A DNA stretch of 64,000 nt from Erythrobacter sp. (GTDB lineage: Bacteria; Pseudomonadota; Alphaproteobacteria; Sphingomonadales; Sphingomonadaceae): contig NZ_JAMWYX010000002.1 in NCBI RefSeq assembly GCF_024305245.1, positions 320,264 through 384,263 of the forward strand. Direction: 5' to 3'. Both the position numbers and the translations under genes were made by a program. Shown here piece after piece: positions 20,301 to 27,400 of the stretch. Below the pieces are notes generated by a model. The model saw only the letters and a program-made list of their open reading frames with translations. It did not search any database and was not told the DNA's origin. Position 1 is the first letter of the stretch, and each line of letters starts with the position of its first letter.

Positions 20301-21603
20301 CGGCCGCCTTCGCGGCAGGCTGATGTACGAGGGCGCGGCCGAGAGCCTGTGGCGGCTGGCCGCGGTCGAAGCATTCGATCTCACCGGACCGATCACAGTC
20401 GCCGCGCGCGCCACCGGCTCCTTGGCCAACCCACGTATCGACGGCACGCTGGCGACCGACGATCTGACGGTCTCCAGCGGGCTGACCGGCACCCGCATCA
20501 CCAACGTCACTGGCCGCGGACGCTTCGCCGGGTCGCGGCTGGAACTGGCCCGCTTTACCGGCGTAACGCCTGGCGGCGGCACAGTCACCGGCAGCGGCAC
20601 CATCGACCTTTCCGGGATGAGCGCCGCACGCGGACCCGGCATCGATCTGCGCGCTGCAGTCACGAATGCGCGGTTGCTCGATGCCAATGGCCTGCAGGCA
20701 ACCATCACCGGCCCCTTGCGCATCGTGTCCGACGGCCTCGGCGGCACCATTGCCGGGCGGGTGAGAATCGACCGCGCGCGCTGGGCACTCGGCGTCGCCG
20801 CCGAGGACTTCGCCCTGCCGCAGATCGCGACCCGCGAGATCAACGGCGAGAACGGCAGTGCGCGCGAGCAGGTGTCGGGCCGCGATGCCGCATGGCGTTA
20901 CCTCGTCAATGCCTCCGCCCCCAGCCGCGTCGCGGTCGAAGGGATGGGGCTGGAAAGCGAATGGGGCATCGACATCGCCCTTCGCGGCACAGTCGACGAT
21001 CCCCGCATCGGCGGCACCGCGCGGCTGGTGCGCGGCGATTACACCTTTGCCGGTACCCGGTTCGAACTCACCCGCGGGCGCATCCAGTTCGACGAGAACG
21101 AACCGATCGACCCGCGGCTCGATATCCTTGCCGAAACCGCGCGCAGCGGCATCAATGTCGATATCGCGATCACCGGCAACGCGCAGTCACCTTCGATCGC
21201 GTTCTCGTCCGACCCCAATCTGCCAGAGGAGGAGATCCTCGCCCAGTTGCTGTTCGGCGGATCGGTCACTTCGCTTTCGGCGACCGACGCGCTGCAATTG
21301 GCGGCGGCGCTGGCATCCCTGCGCGGCGGCGGAGGCGGGCTGGATCCGATCGGCGAACTGCGCCGGTCGATCGGGCTGGACCAGCTGCGGATCGTGGGCG
21401 CGGACCCGCTGATCGGGCGCGGCACCGGGATCGCGCTGGGCAAGAACATCACCCGCCGCATCTATGTCGAACTGGTGACCGACGGGCAGGGCTACAGCGC
21501 AACCCAAGTCGAATACCGCATAACCAGCTGGCTGGCGCTGCTGGGCACGGTATCGACCATCGGGCGCGACAGCGTTCTCGTCGAAGTCAGCCGGGATTAT
21601 TAG
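17335..21603 (+). CDS. tamB: TamB, translocation and assembly module protein
   Basis: Very large (1422 residues) periplasm-spanning beta-groove protein anchored in the inner membrane, partner of TamA; the family may also carry lipids between membranes. One N-terminal membrane helix (LGWALALLAAPILLVAGFL) follows a charged head. The rest is repetitive beta structure. The C-terminal DUF490 domain is complete: DYTFAGTRFELTRGRIQFDE, SDPNLPEEEILAQLLFGGS and the last strand SVLVEVSRDY. Start codon overlaps the tamA stop (TGATG), so the pair is co-translated. Confidence 0.95.
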   Translation: MSEPDAIPLEPEAATDSAPERRKRRWAKRLGWALALLAAPILLVAGFLSTPIGKRFVADQIADVAPASGLRFSVGRIEGDIYRTALLRDVRVSDPEGVFLTIPEVELDWRPLSWLWSGLDIREVTARRGRLMRLPELLPGDPDAPLLPDFDIRVDRLEIDDLVLAPGVATDEAERVDALAEVDIREGRVLVDATAQLGARDRIALLLDAEPDGDRFDLEADYRAPADGVLAGLAGFEDGYVARIAGDGTWQRWRGTAVARRLPTGEDVGDAGAEAPPPVAAFQISNDAGTYGVLGQVRPPLTGDDLIARAVGERVSLAASFTLEDSVVEGRTALVTTALDLRAGGVVDLAGNVVEGARTSLVLRDPVLLGEDVRLENARLAADLAGGFRDLAIDHRLSVGRLVASGVEARGLVQEGLARFDGTDLIMPLALTAERVTTGIPQADPRLVNGRVTGELVYDFERQRLTADAARILFPGLEATLALRGDIPAGAYALAGPVTARGLEVEGAGEVTANAKILAKFGPSIPWSLRANLAGVLSEVSNDTIVELAGQQVRFDGALSVGASEPLVLRDVAIDSPRLTARLDSKIAPGSGGARTTLTGSGQQERFGPFTIDAELTNDGPRAVLVLASPYPAAGLEDVRIALAPSDEGFAVDVAGGSLLGPFEGTLGIILPETGPTRIAIRELEVYRTNVTGGLVLGDAGISGDLALAGGGLDGTLSFRPQSGDAIGFAVDITARNAAFGGDVPISINRATIAATGRIAEGDTRIDADISGAGLAYGGLYLASFSADADILNGRGNVTGAIAGRRADRFALRFDADVAPERIAAVARGQYGGADITMPRRAVLTAQDGGGWRLAQTQIGFGGGYAILEGAFGGAETALEVKLAEMPLRLLDIAGAELGLGGQLSGIIDYRQVGSAAPTARARVRIDRFSRAGLVLSSKPVGVLGVIDLNADRLTAAGRLLESGERIGDIALRITNLPPGQGLADRLLNGRLRGRLMYEGAAESLWRLAAVEAFDLTGPITVAARATGSLANPRIDGTLATDDLTVSSGLTGTRITNVTGRGRFAGSRLELARFTGVTPGGGTVTGSGTIDLSGMSAARGPGIDLRAAVTNARLLDANGLQATITGPLRIVSDGLGGTIAGRVRIDRARWALGVAAEDFALPQIATREINGENGSAREQVSGRDAAWRYLVNASAPSRVAVEGMGLESEWGIDIALRGTVDDPRIGGTARLVRGDYTFAGTRFELTRGRIQFDENEPIDPRLDILAETARSGINVDIAITGNAQSPSIAFSSDPNLPEEEILAQLLFGGSVTSLSATDALQLAAALASLRGGGGGLDPIGELRRSIGLDQLRIVGADPLIGRGTGIALGKNITRRIYVELVTDGQGYSATQVEYRITSWLALLGTVSTIGRDSVLVEVSRDY

Positions 21604-21724
21604 GCGGCTGCGAAGCTCCGAGTCTGCCGGTATGTGAGGCAAGCGGCGGGTCTGCCGCTGCAAGCGCGACCGCGCGCCGCAGCGCCGCAGGCGCGAGGAT
21701 TTGGCAAACCGGATCGCGTGCGTG

Positions 21725-22366
21725 TCAAGAACAATACATCTCCGCTTCCGCCGCGCGGCGGCGCACCAGACCTTTCAGCACGCGGCCTCCGGCGCGGTTC
21801 CAGCGGGCGAATTCGCGCGCGGCGCCTTCGGTATCTCCGGCGCGGTGCTTGGCGGTCAATGTCGCGCGGGCGATTGCGCCGGTGTTGTAGTGGAAGCTCA
21901 CCAGCGCATCGAATTGCGGCTGGGTGGTCGGCGCATCGCCGAGCGCGCGGACAACATCGGCGGCATAGCGCACCAGATCATCCGCCAGCCGCGCATCGCA
22001 GGCCCCTTGCGTCCACACCGTGCCGGGGCCGATCCGTCCGCCTTGGACATGATCGCGCCCGGTTGCGCCCCAGCCGCTCGTCCACGGCTCGGCCCCGGTG
22101 CCGGGATCGGGATAGGCCTCCACCAGCCCATCGGGCCGCAGCCGCGCGCAGCCTTCGAACCGCTTGATCAGCGCAATTCCCGCTTCGCTGACCGCGCGCG
22201 GAGCGGGCGTGTAGGAGACACATGAGACACTGTCCTGAACAGGAAAAGCCGCCGCCGCAGTGGCCGCTTCGATGCGGTTGTCGGCGGCGCGGTGCTCGGC
22301 AGGGTTCGGCTTCGCGATCAGCCGGTTGATGAAGGCAAGCAGGGCAGCGGAGGATCGATTGGACAT
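21725..22366 (-). CDS. GH24 lysozyme (T4/RrrD-type)
   Basis: Peptidoglycan muramidase of the phage-endolysin family. IKRFEGCARLRPDGLVEAYPDP contains the catalytic Glu and Asp, WTSGWGATG the usual Thr/Gly strand, and ALVSFHYNTGAI the conserved late motif. I start at the ATG 22366 (MSNRSSAALLAF); the track GTG at 22459 adds an unlikely leader. Residues 1-50 are a weakly conserved tail, with no clear signal peptide. It lies 100 bp outside the putative left end of the prophage, pointing away from it, so it may be a host gene or a stray phage gene. Confidence 0.85.
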   Translation of the reverse strand: MSNRSSAALLAFINRLIAKPNPAEHRAADNRIEAATAAAAFPVQDSVSCVSYTPAPRAVSEAGIALIKRFEGCARLRPDGLVEAYPDPGTGAEPWTSGWGATGRDHVQGGRIGPGTVWTQGACDARLADDLVRYAADVVRALGDAPTTQPQFDALVSFHYNTGAIARATLTAKHRAGDTEGAAREFARWNRAGGRVLKGLVRRRAAEAEMYCS

Positions 22367-22465
22367 GGCAGACACCTCGAAACGGAAGACACAGGCAAAC
22401 GAGGCGCAGGGATTAGGCACAACCGGGCCGAGTAGGAAAACAGGAAAGTGGTTTCGCACCGTTCC

Positions 22466-22540
22466 TGTAAAGAGCTCTTGACTGACAAGAGCTCTTTACA
22501 GTAAAGAACTCTTGTCAGTGTTAGGTGACAAGAGTTTCTG
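22466..22540. repeat. Left-end transposase-site cluster of the prophage
   Basis: Perfect inverted repeat with 15-bp arms (TGTAAAGAGCTCTTG at 22466, its complement ending 22500) around a 5-base loop, then a second inverted pair. The unit TGACAAGAG occurs at 22483 (+), 22509-22517 (-) and 22526 (+), with an imperfect one at 22475-22483. This dense array of one 9-mer at the end of the element fits transposase binding sites. Confidence 0.7.
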
Positions 22541-22966
22541 GAGTGTCGCCGAGCGGGATTATGCGGGATTTCCCGGGCTTCCGCGAGTGGGAAGTGGCGG
22601 TTTTCTGCGGGGTTGCGGAGAAGGCCTCTAAAAATTGGCGTTTTCGTTCTGTGTCTAGAGTCATGGTTGATTTAGACGATGATCTGCCAAGACCGGCTGG
22701 AGTGGGCCATTCTGATGAAGTCAGCCCCTTAGAGCTTCTCAGGCGCGGAAATCCGCCATTTGTGGGTGTATAAGAAGCATCTTAAGGCCGCCTCAGTGGC
22801 CTTTGAAAGGCTTGTGAACCGGGACAGAACTGGGACATTTCAGATAACGATAGTCTGGAAGGGGGCTGCTCGCCATGTGATGCGCAGAAATCCTTGCGTT
22901 TAGGTGCTGAACGATCCGCCGGTGACGGGCAACGTGATCAGATTGAAGTGGGCAAGTTTTTCGTGA
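22541..22966. other. Prophage left-end region without a confident gene
   Basis: No ORF here convinces. The best candidate is an ATG at 22663 giving a 36-residue peptide (MVDLDDDLPRPAG...), in frame with the 82-codon track ORF, but without a clear ribosome-binding site. The remainder lies between the end repeats and the stop of the minus-strand membrane-protein gene. Confidence 0.4.
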
Positions 22967-23293
22967 TTAGGAGCCTCTGATGCCAAGCACCATTGCTTGC
23001 GCGTCGGCGTGCGCTTGAGCTGCGGCTGATGGGCCGCATCGATTGCTAAGCTCGTAGAGAGTGCGGCCCGCTTGATCGACCTCGACATCCGCTTTCTGCT
23101 GCATCATTTGCCGCAATTCCGAGGAGCTGGCGGCAGTCGAAATATGCTGGTCTGCAAGCAGGCCAATGGCGAAGGCGCGGTAGTCCTGCTTAAGGTTGCT
23201 GCAGACGCGCCATTCGTTGGCGAAGTAGCCACCGGTGCCGATCGCCAGGGCACCCGCTATGCCGGCCGCGATCATTCCTGCCTTGCCTGCCAT
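22967..23293 (-). CDS. Small membrane-anchored phage protein
   Basis: 108 residues with one N-terminal membrane segment (MIAAGIAGALAIGTGGYFANEW) and a soluble remainder rich in Gln and Ala. I do not recognise a family. It starts 1 bp after the repressor stop, so it is expressed with the repressor in the lysogen. Such position is typical of lysogenic-conversion or superinfection-exclusion proteins, which is only an inference here. Confidence 0.6.
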   Translation of the reverse strand: MAGKAGMIAAGIAGALAIGTGGYFANEWRVCSNLKQDYRAFAIGLLADQHISTAASSSELRQMMQQKADVEVDQAGRTLYELSNRCGPSAAAQAHADAQAMVLGIRGS

Positions 23294-23294
23294 T

Positions 23295-23978
23295 TCAGAG
23301 CCTCCTCACGACTGCGATGACGCGGCCTATCACATGGAGCTCGCCATCGACAGCTGTCTGGGGTCGGACCAGGTGATTGTCGCTGTGAAGCTCGACTGTG
23401 CCATCCGGCCTGTGGCGCAGTCGCTTTATCATGCCGATCTCGCCATGCGTGACGGCCCAGATCCCGTCATCCATGCGCGGCGTGTCTTGCGAGCGGTCGA
23501 TCAGGATCACCTCTCCGCTTCGAATAGTCGGTTCCATGCTGTCGCCGTCGCCGATGGCCCAAAACAGGTGCCTGGGTGCGGTGCTGGTGATCGAGCGCAG
23601 CCATTCGCGCGAGAATGGCCGACGCTCGACCTCGACCGGCCCGTCCGCGAAAGTCCCTCCCATGCCATAGCGAAGGTCGATCTGTTCAAGCTCGACGGTG
23701 TCGGTGTCGGAGGTGCGTGGCGGCATCATATGATCAGGATGGTTGAAAGTAAGGCGAGTCTCGTTGGCGCCAAGCTTCGGCCAGCCAGAAAAACTGGGAT
23801 AGGCCGCCTGCAGTTTCTCGAGCGTGCTCTGGCTGAGGCGGGTCTGAGCCGTACCATTGAAATGCCGATTAATGGTTGACGCTGCCAACTTGGCTGCCCG
23901 CGCCACCTCAGCGGGGGTTTTGGCCGAATACCGGACCAACGCGCGGATGAGCGCTGCATCATTTTCAAGCCCGTCCAT
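23295..23978 (-). CDS. Phage repressor, HTH plus S24 peptidase-like domain
   Basis: CI/LexA-like repressor expected to hold the prophage silent. N-terminal helix-turn-helix: KTPAEVARAAKLAASTINRHFNG (about residues 19-41). C-terminal S24 domain: GDSMEPTIRSGEVILID with the catalytic Ser, and GIWAVTHGEIGMIKRLRH with the catalytic-Lys strand, so autocleavage on DNA damage is possible. The start is placed at ATG 23978 (MDGLENDAALIRAL); the track start adds 14 residues that overlap the operator region. It is divergent from the Cro-like gene across an 85-bp AT-rich region. Confidence 0.88.
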   Translation of the reverse strand: MDGLENDAALIRALVRYSAKTPAEVARAAKLAASTINRHFNGTAQTRLSQSTLEKLQAAYPSFSGWPKLGANETRLTFNHPDHMMPPRTSDTDTVELEQIDLRYGMGGTFADGPVEVERRPFSREWLRSITSTAPRHLFWAIGDGDSMEPTIRSGEVILIDRSQDTPRMDDGIWAVTHGEIGMIKRLRHRPDGTVELHSDNHLVRPQTAVDGELHVIGRVIAVVRRL

Positions 23979-24063
23979 GGAGCAGCGATAGCGCTCTCCG
24001 GTTAGCAATCTAAATTGCATTATTGATATTGCAGAATGGCATTATAACTAATAATGCTAACCC
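23979..24063. promoter_or_regulatory. Divergent operator/promoter region of the phage switch
   Basis: Far more AT-rich than its surroundings. GGTTAGCA at 24000 and TGCTAACC at 24055 form an inverted pair, and between them lie related half-sites ATTGCAT, ATTGCAG and ATGGCAT. AT-rich -10-like strings (TATAACTAATAAT) face the Cro-like gene. This is the expected arrangement of repressor/Cro operators; exact sites are inferred. Confidence 0.6.
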
Positions 24064-24312
24064 ATGGATCAGCAAACAGTCATTCAGGACATCGCGAAAC
24101 GGGCGAAAGCCTCGCGCATCTCGATTGCGGAGCTCTGCCGCCGCGCCGGGATACATCCAGTCACCTTCCACAACTGGAAGAAGACCGATCGGAACCCGGA
24201 ACCGCCGGGCGCGAACCTGCATTCGATCGGGGCGCTTTATCGCGAGCTCGACAAGATCGATGCCGAGGACACCAAGCGGCTTTCGCGCCGCGGCAAGGCG
24301 GTGGCGGCATGA
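24064..24312 (+). CDS. Cro/Ner-like helix-turn-helix protein
   Basis: 82-residue DNA-binding protein with an HTH in residues 18-40 (ISIAELCRRAGIHPVTFHNWKKT), ending in a basic tail (KRLSRRGKAVAA). First rightward gene opposite the repressor, so it probably opposes it as a Cro or Ner-type early regulator. Its stop overlaps the next ORF by ATGA. Confidence 0.78.
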   Translation: MDQQTVIQDIAKRAKASRISIAELCRRAGIHPVTFHNWKKTDRNPEPPGANLHSIGALYRELDKIDAEDTKRLSRRGKAVAA

Positions 24313-24734
24313 GCGCCATTCTTGCTGAGGGCCTGCAGGATGTCGGCTTTGCCGATCGCGGCGTGATCCCTCTGGTGCTGCGCCGCATCGCGCTGCGCGC
24401 AGCCACATCGCGCACTCGCGTATCAGTCGAGGCACTTCTCGACCTCCTGAATCAGCAGCGCGAGCCGCTGTCCGGCGATCGGGCGCCCCTGCGCAAGAAG
24501 GGCCTCGGCCTGCCCGTCAGCTATGATGAGTGTGGCTTTGAGCGCTGTGCGATCAGCGCTGCCGAGCGCGACGCACTGCGCGAGGACGAGCTGCTGCAAG
24601 GCGTAAAGCTGGTCGCGCAGCTGCTCGATCGCATTGATGTCGGAATTCGGCATGGGCTGTTCTCCTGTGTTGGCGATCAGGAGGCTACCGCGCCGGATGA
24701 GGGCGCGCATCGTCTATGTGGGGGTGCGAAATGA
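24309..24734 (+). CDS. Hypothetical protein (competes with antisense ORF)
   Basis: A 141-codon frame (MSAILAEGLQDVGFADRG...) that couples by ATGA both to the Cro-like gene before it and to the ParB-like gene after it, which argues that it is translated. It has no recognised motif, is Leu/Arg rich, and its ribosome-binding site is weak. An opposite-strand ORF with a strong ribosome-binding site lies inside it; only one may be real. Confidence 0.4.
   Translation: MSAILAEGLQDVGFADRGVIPLVLRRIALRAATSRTRVSVEALLDLLNQQREPLSGDRAPLRKKGLGLPVSYDECGFERCAISAAERDALREDELLQGVKLVAQLLDRIDVGIRHGLFSCVGDQEATAPDEGAHRLCGGAK
24423..24653 (-). CDS. Hypothetical 76-residue phage protein, antisense to early operon
   Basis: Starts MPNSDINAIEQLRDQL at ATG 24653, nine bases after a clean AGGAG. 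Codon third positions are strongly G/C, as in real genes here, and the protein is predicted helical (ALQQLVLAQCVALG). The family is unknown. It lies wholly inside the plus-strand ORF 24309-24734. Confidence 0.45.
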   Translation of the reverse strand: MPNSDINAIEQLRDQLYALQQLVLAQCVALGSADRTALKATLIIADGQAEALLAQGRPIAGQRLALLIQEVEKCLD

Positions 24735-25732
24735 ACGCTGCCCCGCTGCTCGCCAGCTCGCAGCTGCTGGAGCTTTCGCCGAACGATATCTCGATCCCCG
24801 AGCGGATCGGTTTCCTGCATGAGGACAAAGCCGCGGCGCTCGGTCGCCTGATGGCGGTCGATGGCCAGCGCGATCCGATCAAGGTGGCACGCAATCTGCC
24901 GAGCAAGACGGTCGAGGCCTGCGTCGCCGAGGGCAAAAAGCCTTGGCGGCTCGTCACCGGCATGCACCGTCTGATGGGTGCCACGTATGAGGGTATTACG
25001 GTCTTCGGGCTCGAGGTGAAGGGTAAGCCCGAAGACCTCGCGGATCTGGAGGCGTCCGAAAATAGGCACCGTCGCCCGCTTGGGTTGATCGAACGCGCCA
25101 AGTTCACCGCTGCGTTGGTGACAGCAGCGCAAGAGCGGATCGCCCGCGCGCACGGAAATCTTGACCAGTATCAGCGCGGCGCGAAGGCCCGTTGGGACCG
25201 TGTGAGGCACCTCGAAGAGACGGCTGAGTCGGTACTTAGGGACGAGACCGAGGATGCTTGTGCCACGATGGCACAAGCATATGGATGGGAAGAATCGGTC
25301 GGCGAAGCACTCGATATGTCGCGGCGCACAATACATCGAGATTTGGCGCTTTCCCGTCTCGTCATTGAGCCGTTTCCCGACCTTGCTGAGGCGCTGGCGA
25401 AACATCCGGTAGCAGGTAACAACGGCAAACAGCTCAAAGACCTAGCAGAGCTTAAGGATGAGGGCGTACGCCGCCGCGTGATTGAGGCACTGCTGGCCGA
25501 TCCCGAGATCGGCGTCGAGGATGCCAAGATTGCGGCGGGCGTGGACGGCTTCAAGCCGCTGGCGACCCCGGTGGCGCACCAGAAGTACATCAACGCCGTG
25601 GTCGGCAATATGGGGCGTCTGTCTCCCAGCCAGATCAAGCAGCACTTGCCGGAAATCGTCCGCGCGCTTGGAACGCCCGATGCAAAGCGCCGCATGCGAG
25701 ACCTCCTGAACGAGGAGTTGGGAGATGCCTGA
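24731..25732 (+). CDS. ParB/Spo0J-like nuclease-domain protein of phage
   Basis: 333 residues. The N-terminal half has the ParB-like fold: RLMAVDGQRDPIKVAR, WRLVTGMHRLMGATYEG (the GxHR box) and DLEASENRHRRPLGLIERAKF. The middle has an HTH-like segment (EALDMSRRTIHRDLALSRLV). Phage ParB-like proteins vary in role (nuclease, NTPase or DNA binding), so the function is left open. The start is the ATG at 24731, coupled to the preceding frame; the track adds five residues. It overlaps the next gene by 8 bases. Confidence 0.8.
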   Translation: MNAAPLLASSQLLELSPNDISIPERIGFLHEDKAAALGRLMAVDGQRDPIKVARNLPSKTVEACVAEGKKPWRLVTGMHRLMGATYEGITVFGLEVKGKPEDLADLEASENRHRRPLGLIERAKFTAALVTAAQERIARAHGNLDQYQRGAKARWDRVRHLEETAESVLRDETEDACATMAQAYGWEESVGEALDMSRRTIHRDLALSRLVIEPFPDLAEALAKHPVAGNNGKQLKDLAELKDEGVRRRVIEALLADPEIGVEDAKIAAGVDGFKPLATPVAHQKYINAVVGNMGRLSPSQIKQHLPEIVRALGTPDAKRRMRDLLNEELGDA

Positions 25733-26006
25733 CCGGCGCAGGATCACTGACGTTACGGGCCTCGCGCAGGTGCATGTAAATTATCGCGATGCGCTGCGTC
25801 CGATAGTTCGCGAACCGCTGCGCTTCGATATCATCTGGAGCGACTTGATCGTTGACGCTCTCTCTCTTGTGACTGCGGACGAAATAGAGGCTGCGCTCCT
25901 TAGGGCTGGGAAGCAACCAGCGGTCGCCGGTCATGTTTCAAATGTACTGGCGCTCTTCGAGCTTACCGCAGATCCGACCGAGGAGGGCCTCGACGATGCG
26001 CGGTGA
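25725..26006 (+). CDS. Hypothetical early phage protein
   Basis: 93 residues, mixed alpha helical, ending in an acidic tail (FELTADPTEEGLDDAR). No motif recognised. It overlaps the ParB-like gene by 8 bases and the methyltransferase gene by 11, so it belongs to the same operon. Confidence 0.65.
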   Translation: MPDRRRITDVTGLAQVHVNYRDALRPIVREPLRFDIIWSDLIVDALSLVTADEIEAALLRAGKQPAVAGHVSNVLALFELTADPTEEGLDDAR

Positions 26007-26691
26007 AATCTCATCAGGCAAGCATTCGAAGCGCCACCCGCTCGACTGGTATGTCGACGAGTTCTGGTGCGCGGACCAATTGGCGCTTGCGCTGGGCAAT
26101 CTCGAGCTCGAACGCGAGGAAGGCCTTGCAGTCTGGGATCCATGCTGCGGCATGGGCAACACGCTGCTTGCGGCGCACGATCGCGGTCTGGTCACCTATG
26201 GCTCCGACCTCGTCGAGAACGTCGCCTATGCCAATTTCGGCTCGGGCTCGCCGATGATTTTCCAGCCCGGCGATTTCCTCGAGACGACTGTAGCGCCAGC
26301 GCCCTGCAGCATCATCTTCAACCCGCCTTACAGCTATGTAAAGGGCATCGCAGAGGCGTTTGCGCGACATGCGCTGACCCTCTCGTCGCGCCGGGTGTGC
26401 ATCCTGATGCCGAGCAAGTGGCTCGCCAGTCAGGCGCGGTACCAGCTGTTCACCGATCACCCGCCGCAGGCGGTGCTGCACCTGTGCCAGCGGCCCTCGA
26501 TGCCGCCGGGCGACATGATCGCGGCGATGGGCAACCGCGCATTCAGCGGCGGGATGACCGATTACTGCTGGATCGTGTGGGACGTGAAGCGCCCGACCGC
26601 GCCTGGCCAGACGCGAACCATCTGGCTGCCACCGCTCCACCGCAATTCCGAAATCCTTTCACTCGAGGAGGCGCTCAATGTCAGCGCGTAA
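25996..26691 (+). CDS. Phage DNA adenine methyltransferase (class I, NPPY)
   Basis: SAM-dependent N6-adenine methyltransferase of about 231 residues. Motif I is VWDPCCGMGNTLLAAHDRG and the catalytic motif IV is IIFNPPYSY. A third block, RRVCILMPSKWLA, fits motif VI. I start at ATG 25996 (MRGEISSGKHSKRHPLDWYVDEFW), which overlaps the preceding gene. It probably protects phage DNA from restriction or marks it. A second, dam-type methylase lies at the right end of the element, though broken. Confidence 0.85.
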   Translation: MRGEISSGKHSKRHPLDWYVDEFWCADQLALALGNLELEREEGLAVWDPCCGMGNTLLAAHDRGLVTYGSDLVENVAYANFGSGSPMIFQPGDFLETTVAPAPCSIIFNPPYSYVKGIAEAFARHALTLSSRRVCILMPSKWLASQARYQLFTDHPPQAVLHLCQRPSMPPGDMIAAMGNRAFSGGMTDYCWIVWDVKRPTAPGQTRTIWLPPLHRNSEILSLEEALNVSA

Positions 26692-26797
26692 GAAGCTTTG
26701 CATCTGGTTGCTTTCAGCAGCTGCTGGGTGGGCCATCCTGATCGGAACCGGCCGCGCTCTGTCCGCCAGCGCGCGATATGTCTGGGGGACGCTGTAA
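26678..26797 (+). CDS. 39-residue single-span membrane miniprotein
   Basis: MSARKKLCIWLLSAAAGWAI...: a basic start, one hydrophobic span and a short tail. Too short for the ORF track. It overlaps the methyltransferase by 14 bases and the next gene by one (TAATG). A GAGGAG ribosome-binding site sits about 9 bases upstream. Function unknown. Confidence 0.55.
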   Translation: MSARKKLCIWLLSAAAGWAILIGTGRALSASARYVWGTL

Positions 26798-26904
26798 TGG
26801 AGCGCCTCGACTTCGTTCAAATCCTGCTGGCGCTGGCCATGACGATCATCATCGCACCGGGCGTGATCTGGTGGGCGCTGATCCTGTGGGAGTTGGCGCA
26901 ATGA
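26797..26904 (+). CDS. 35-residue single-span membrane miniprotein
   Basis: MERLDFVQILLALAMTIIIA...: almost entirely one membrane helix. It shares a base with the previous stop and is coupled by ATGA to the following LexA-like gene. Two consecutive membrane miniproteins in an early operon might act in host takeover or exclusion; this is speculation. Confidence 0.55.
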   Translation: MERLDFVQILLALAMTIIIAPGVIWWALILWELAQ

Positions 26905-27179
26905 TCACGATTCCCGCCCGCCAGCAGGATGCCCTGCGGTTCATCACCGGCTATCTCAAAGCCAAGGGCTATGGCCCCAGCTATCGCGAGATCGGTGCTG
27001 GCATCGGCGTGCGAAGCAAGCATTCGGTCGCGCGCCTCATCGTTGAGCTTGAAAAGGGTGGGCACCTGTGCCGGCTGCCGGGCCGCGAACGTTCAATCCG
27101 TGTTCTGACGCACCTTCCAGTCCCGCGCGCGCCCGATGGCGAGCCGCTGCACTTTGTGCGGATCGGAGTGCCGGTCTGA
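26901..27179 (+). CDS. LexA-type winged-helix protein without peptidase domain
   Basis: 92 residues matching only the LexA DNA-binding domain: ITIPARQQDALRFITGYLKAKGYGPSYREIGAGIG, then RSKHSVARLIVELEKGGHLCRLPGRERSIRVL. The S24 dimerisation and cleavage half is absent, so it may compete with host LexA at SOS boxes or control phage promoters. Coupled to both neighbours by overlapping start/stop codons. Confidence 0.75.
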   Translation: MITIPARQQDALRFITGYLKAKGYGPSYREIGAGIGVRSKHSVARLIVELEKGGHLCRLPGRERSIRVLTHLPVPRAPDGEPLHFVRIGVPV

Positions 27180-27400
27180 TGGCGCTTTATCCCATTGAAC
27201 GCGCGGTGCTCGATCGGCACGATGGCGGCGAAAGCGTAGACCAGATCGTTCGAGCGACGGGTTTCCGGCGCTCGACCGTGCAGAACATCGTCCACCGGTT
27301 CGCCGTCAATCTTCGGCAGGACGCGAAGCGGGAGAATGATCTGCGCGAGCAGACGGCTCGCCTGGGTAATCTCGTCCTCGCTGCGGGAGGGCACCGCTGA
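27179..27400 (+). CDS. Small HTH protein (first of a tandem pair)
   Basis: 73 residues: ALYPIERAVLDRHDGGESVDQIVRATGFRRSTVQNIVHRF looks like a sigma-region-4-like helix-turn-helix. It ends in AAGGHR, the same tail as the next protein (KAGGHR). Overlaps the LexA-like gene and the next gene by one base each. Likely a DNA-binding regulator. Confidence 0.65.
   Translation: MALYPIERAVLDRHDGGESVDQIVRATGFRRSTVQNIVHRFAVNLRQDAKRENDLREQTARLGNLVLAAGGHR

Noticed and set aside
22525-22773. 82-codon ORF in the prophage left end
   Set aside because: It begins inside the end-repeat array and has no domain or ribosome-binding site; only its last 36 codons could be real.
23235-23879. 214-codon plus ORF opposite the repressor
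   Set aside because: Antisense to a clear HTH-S24 repressor gene.
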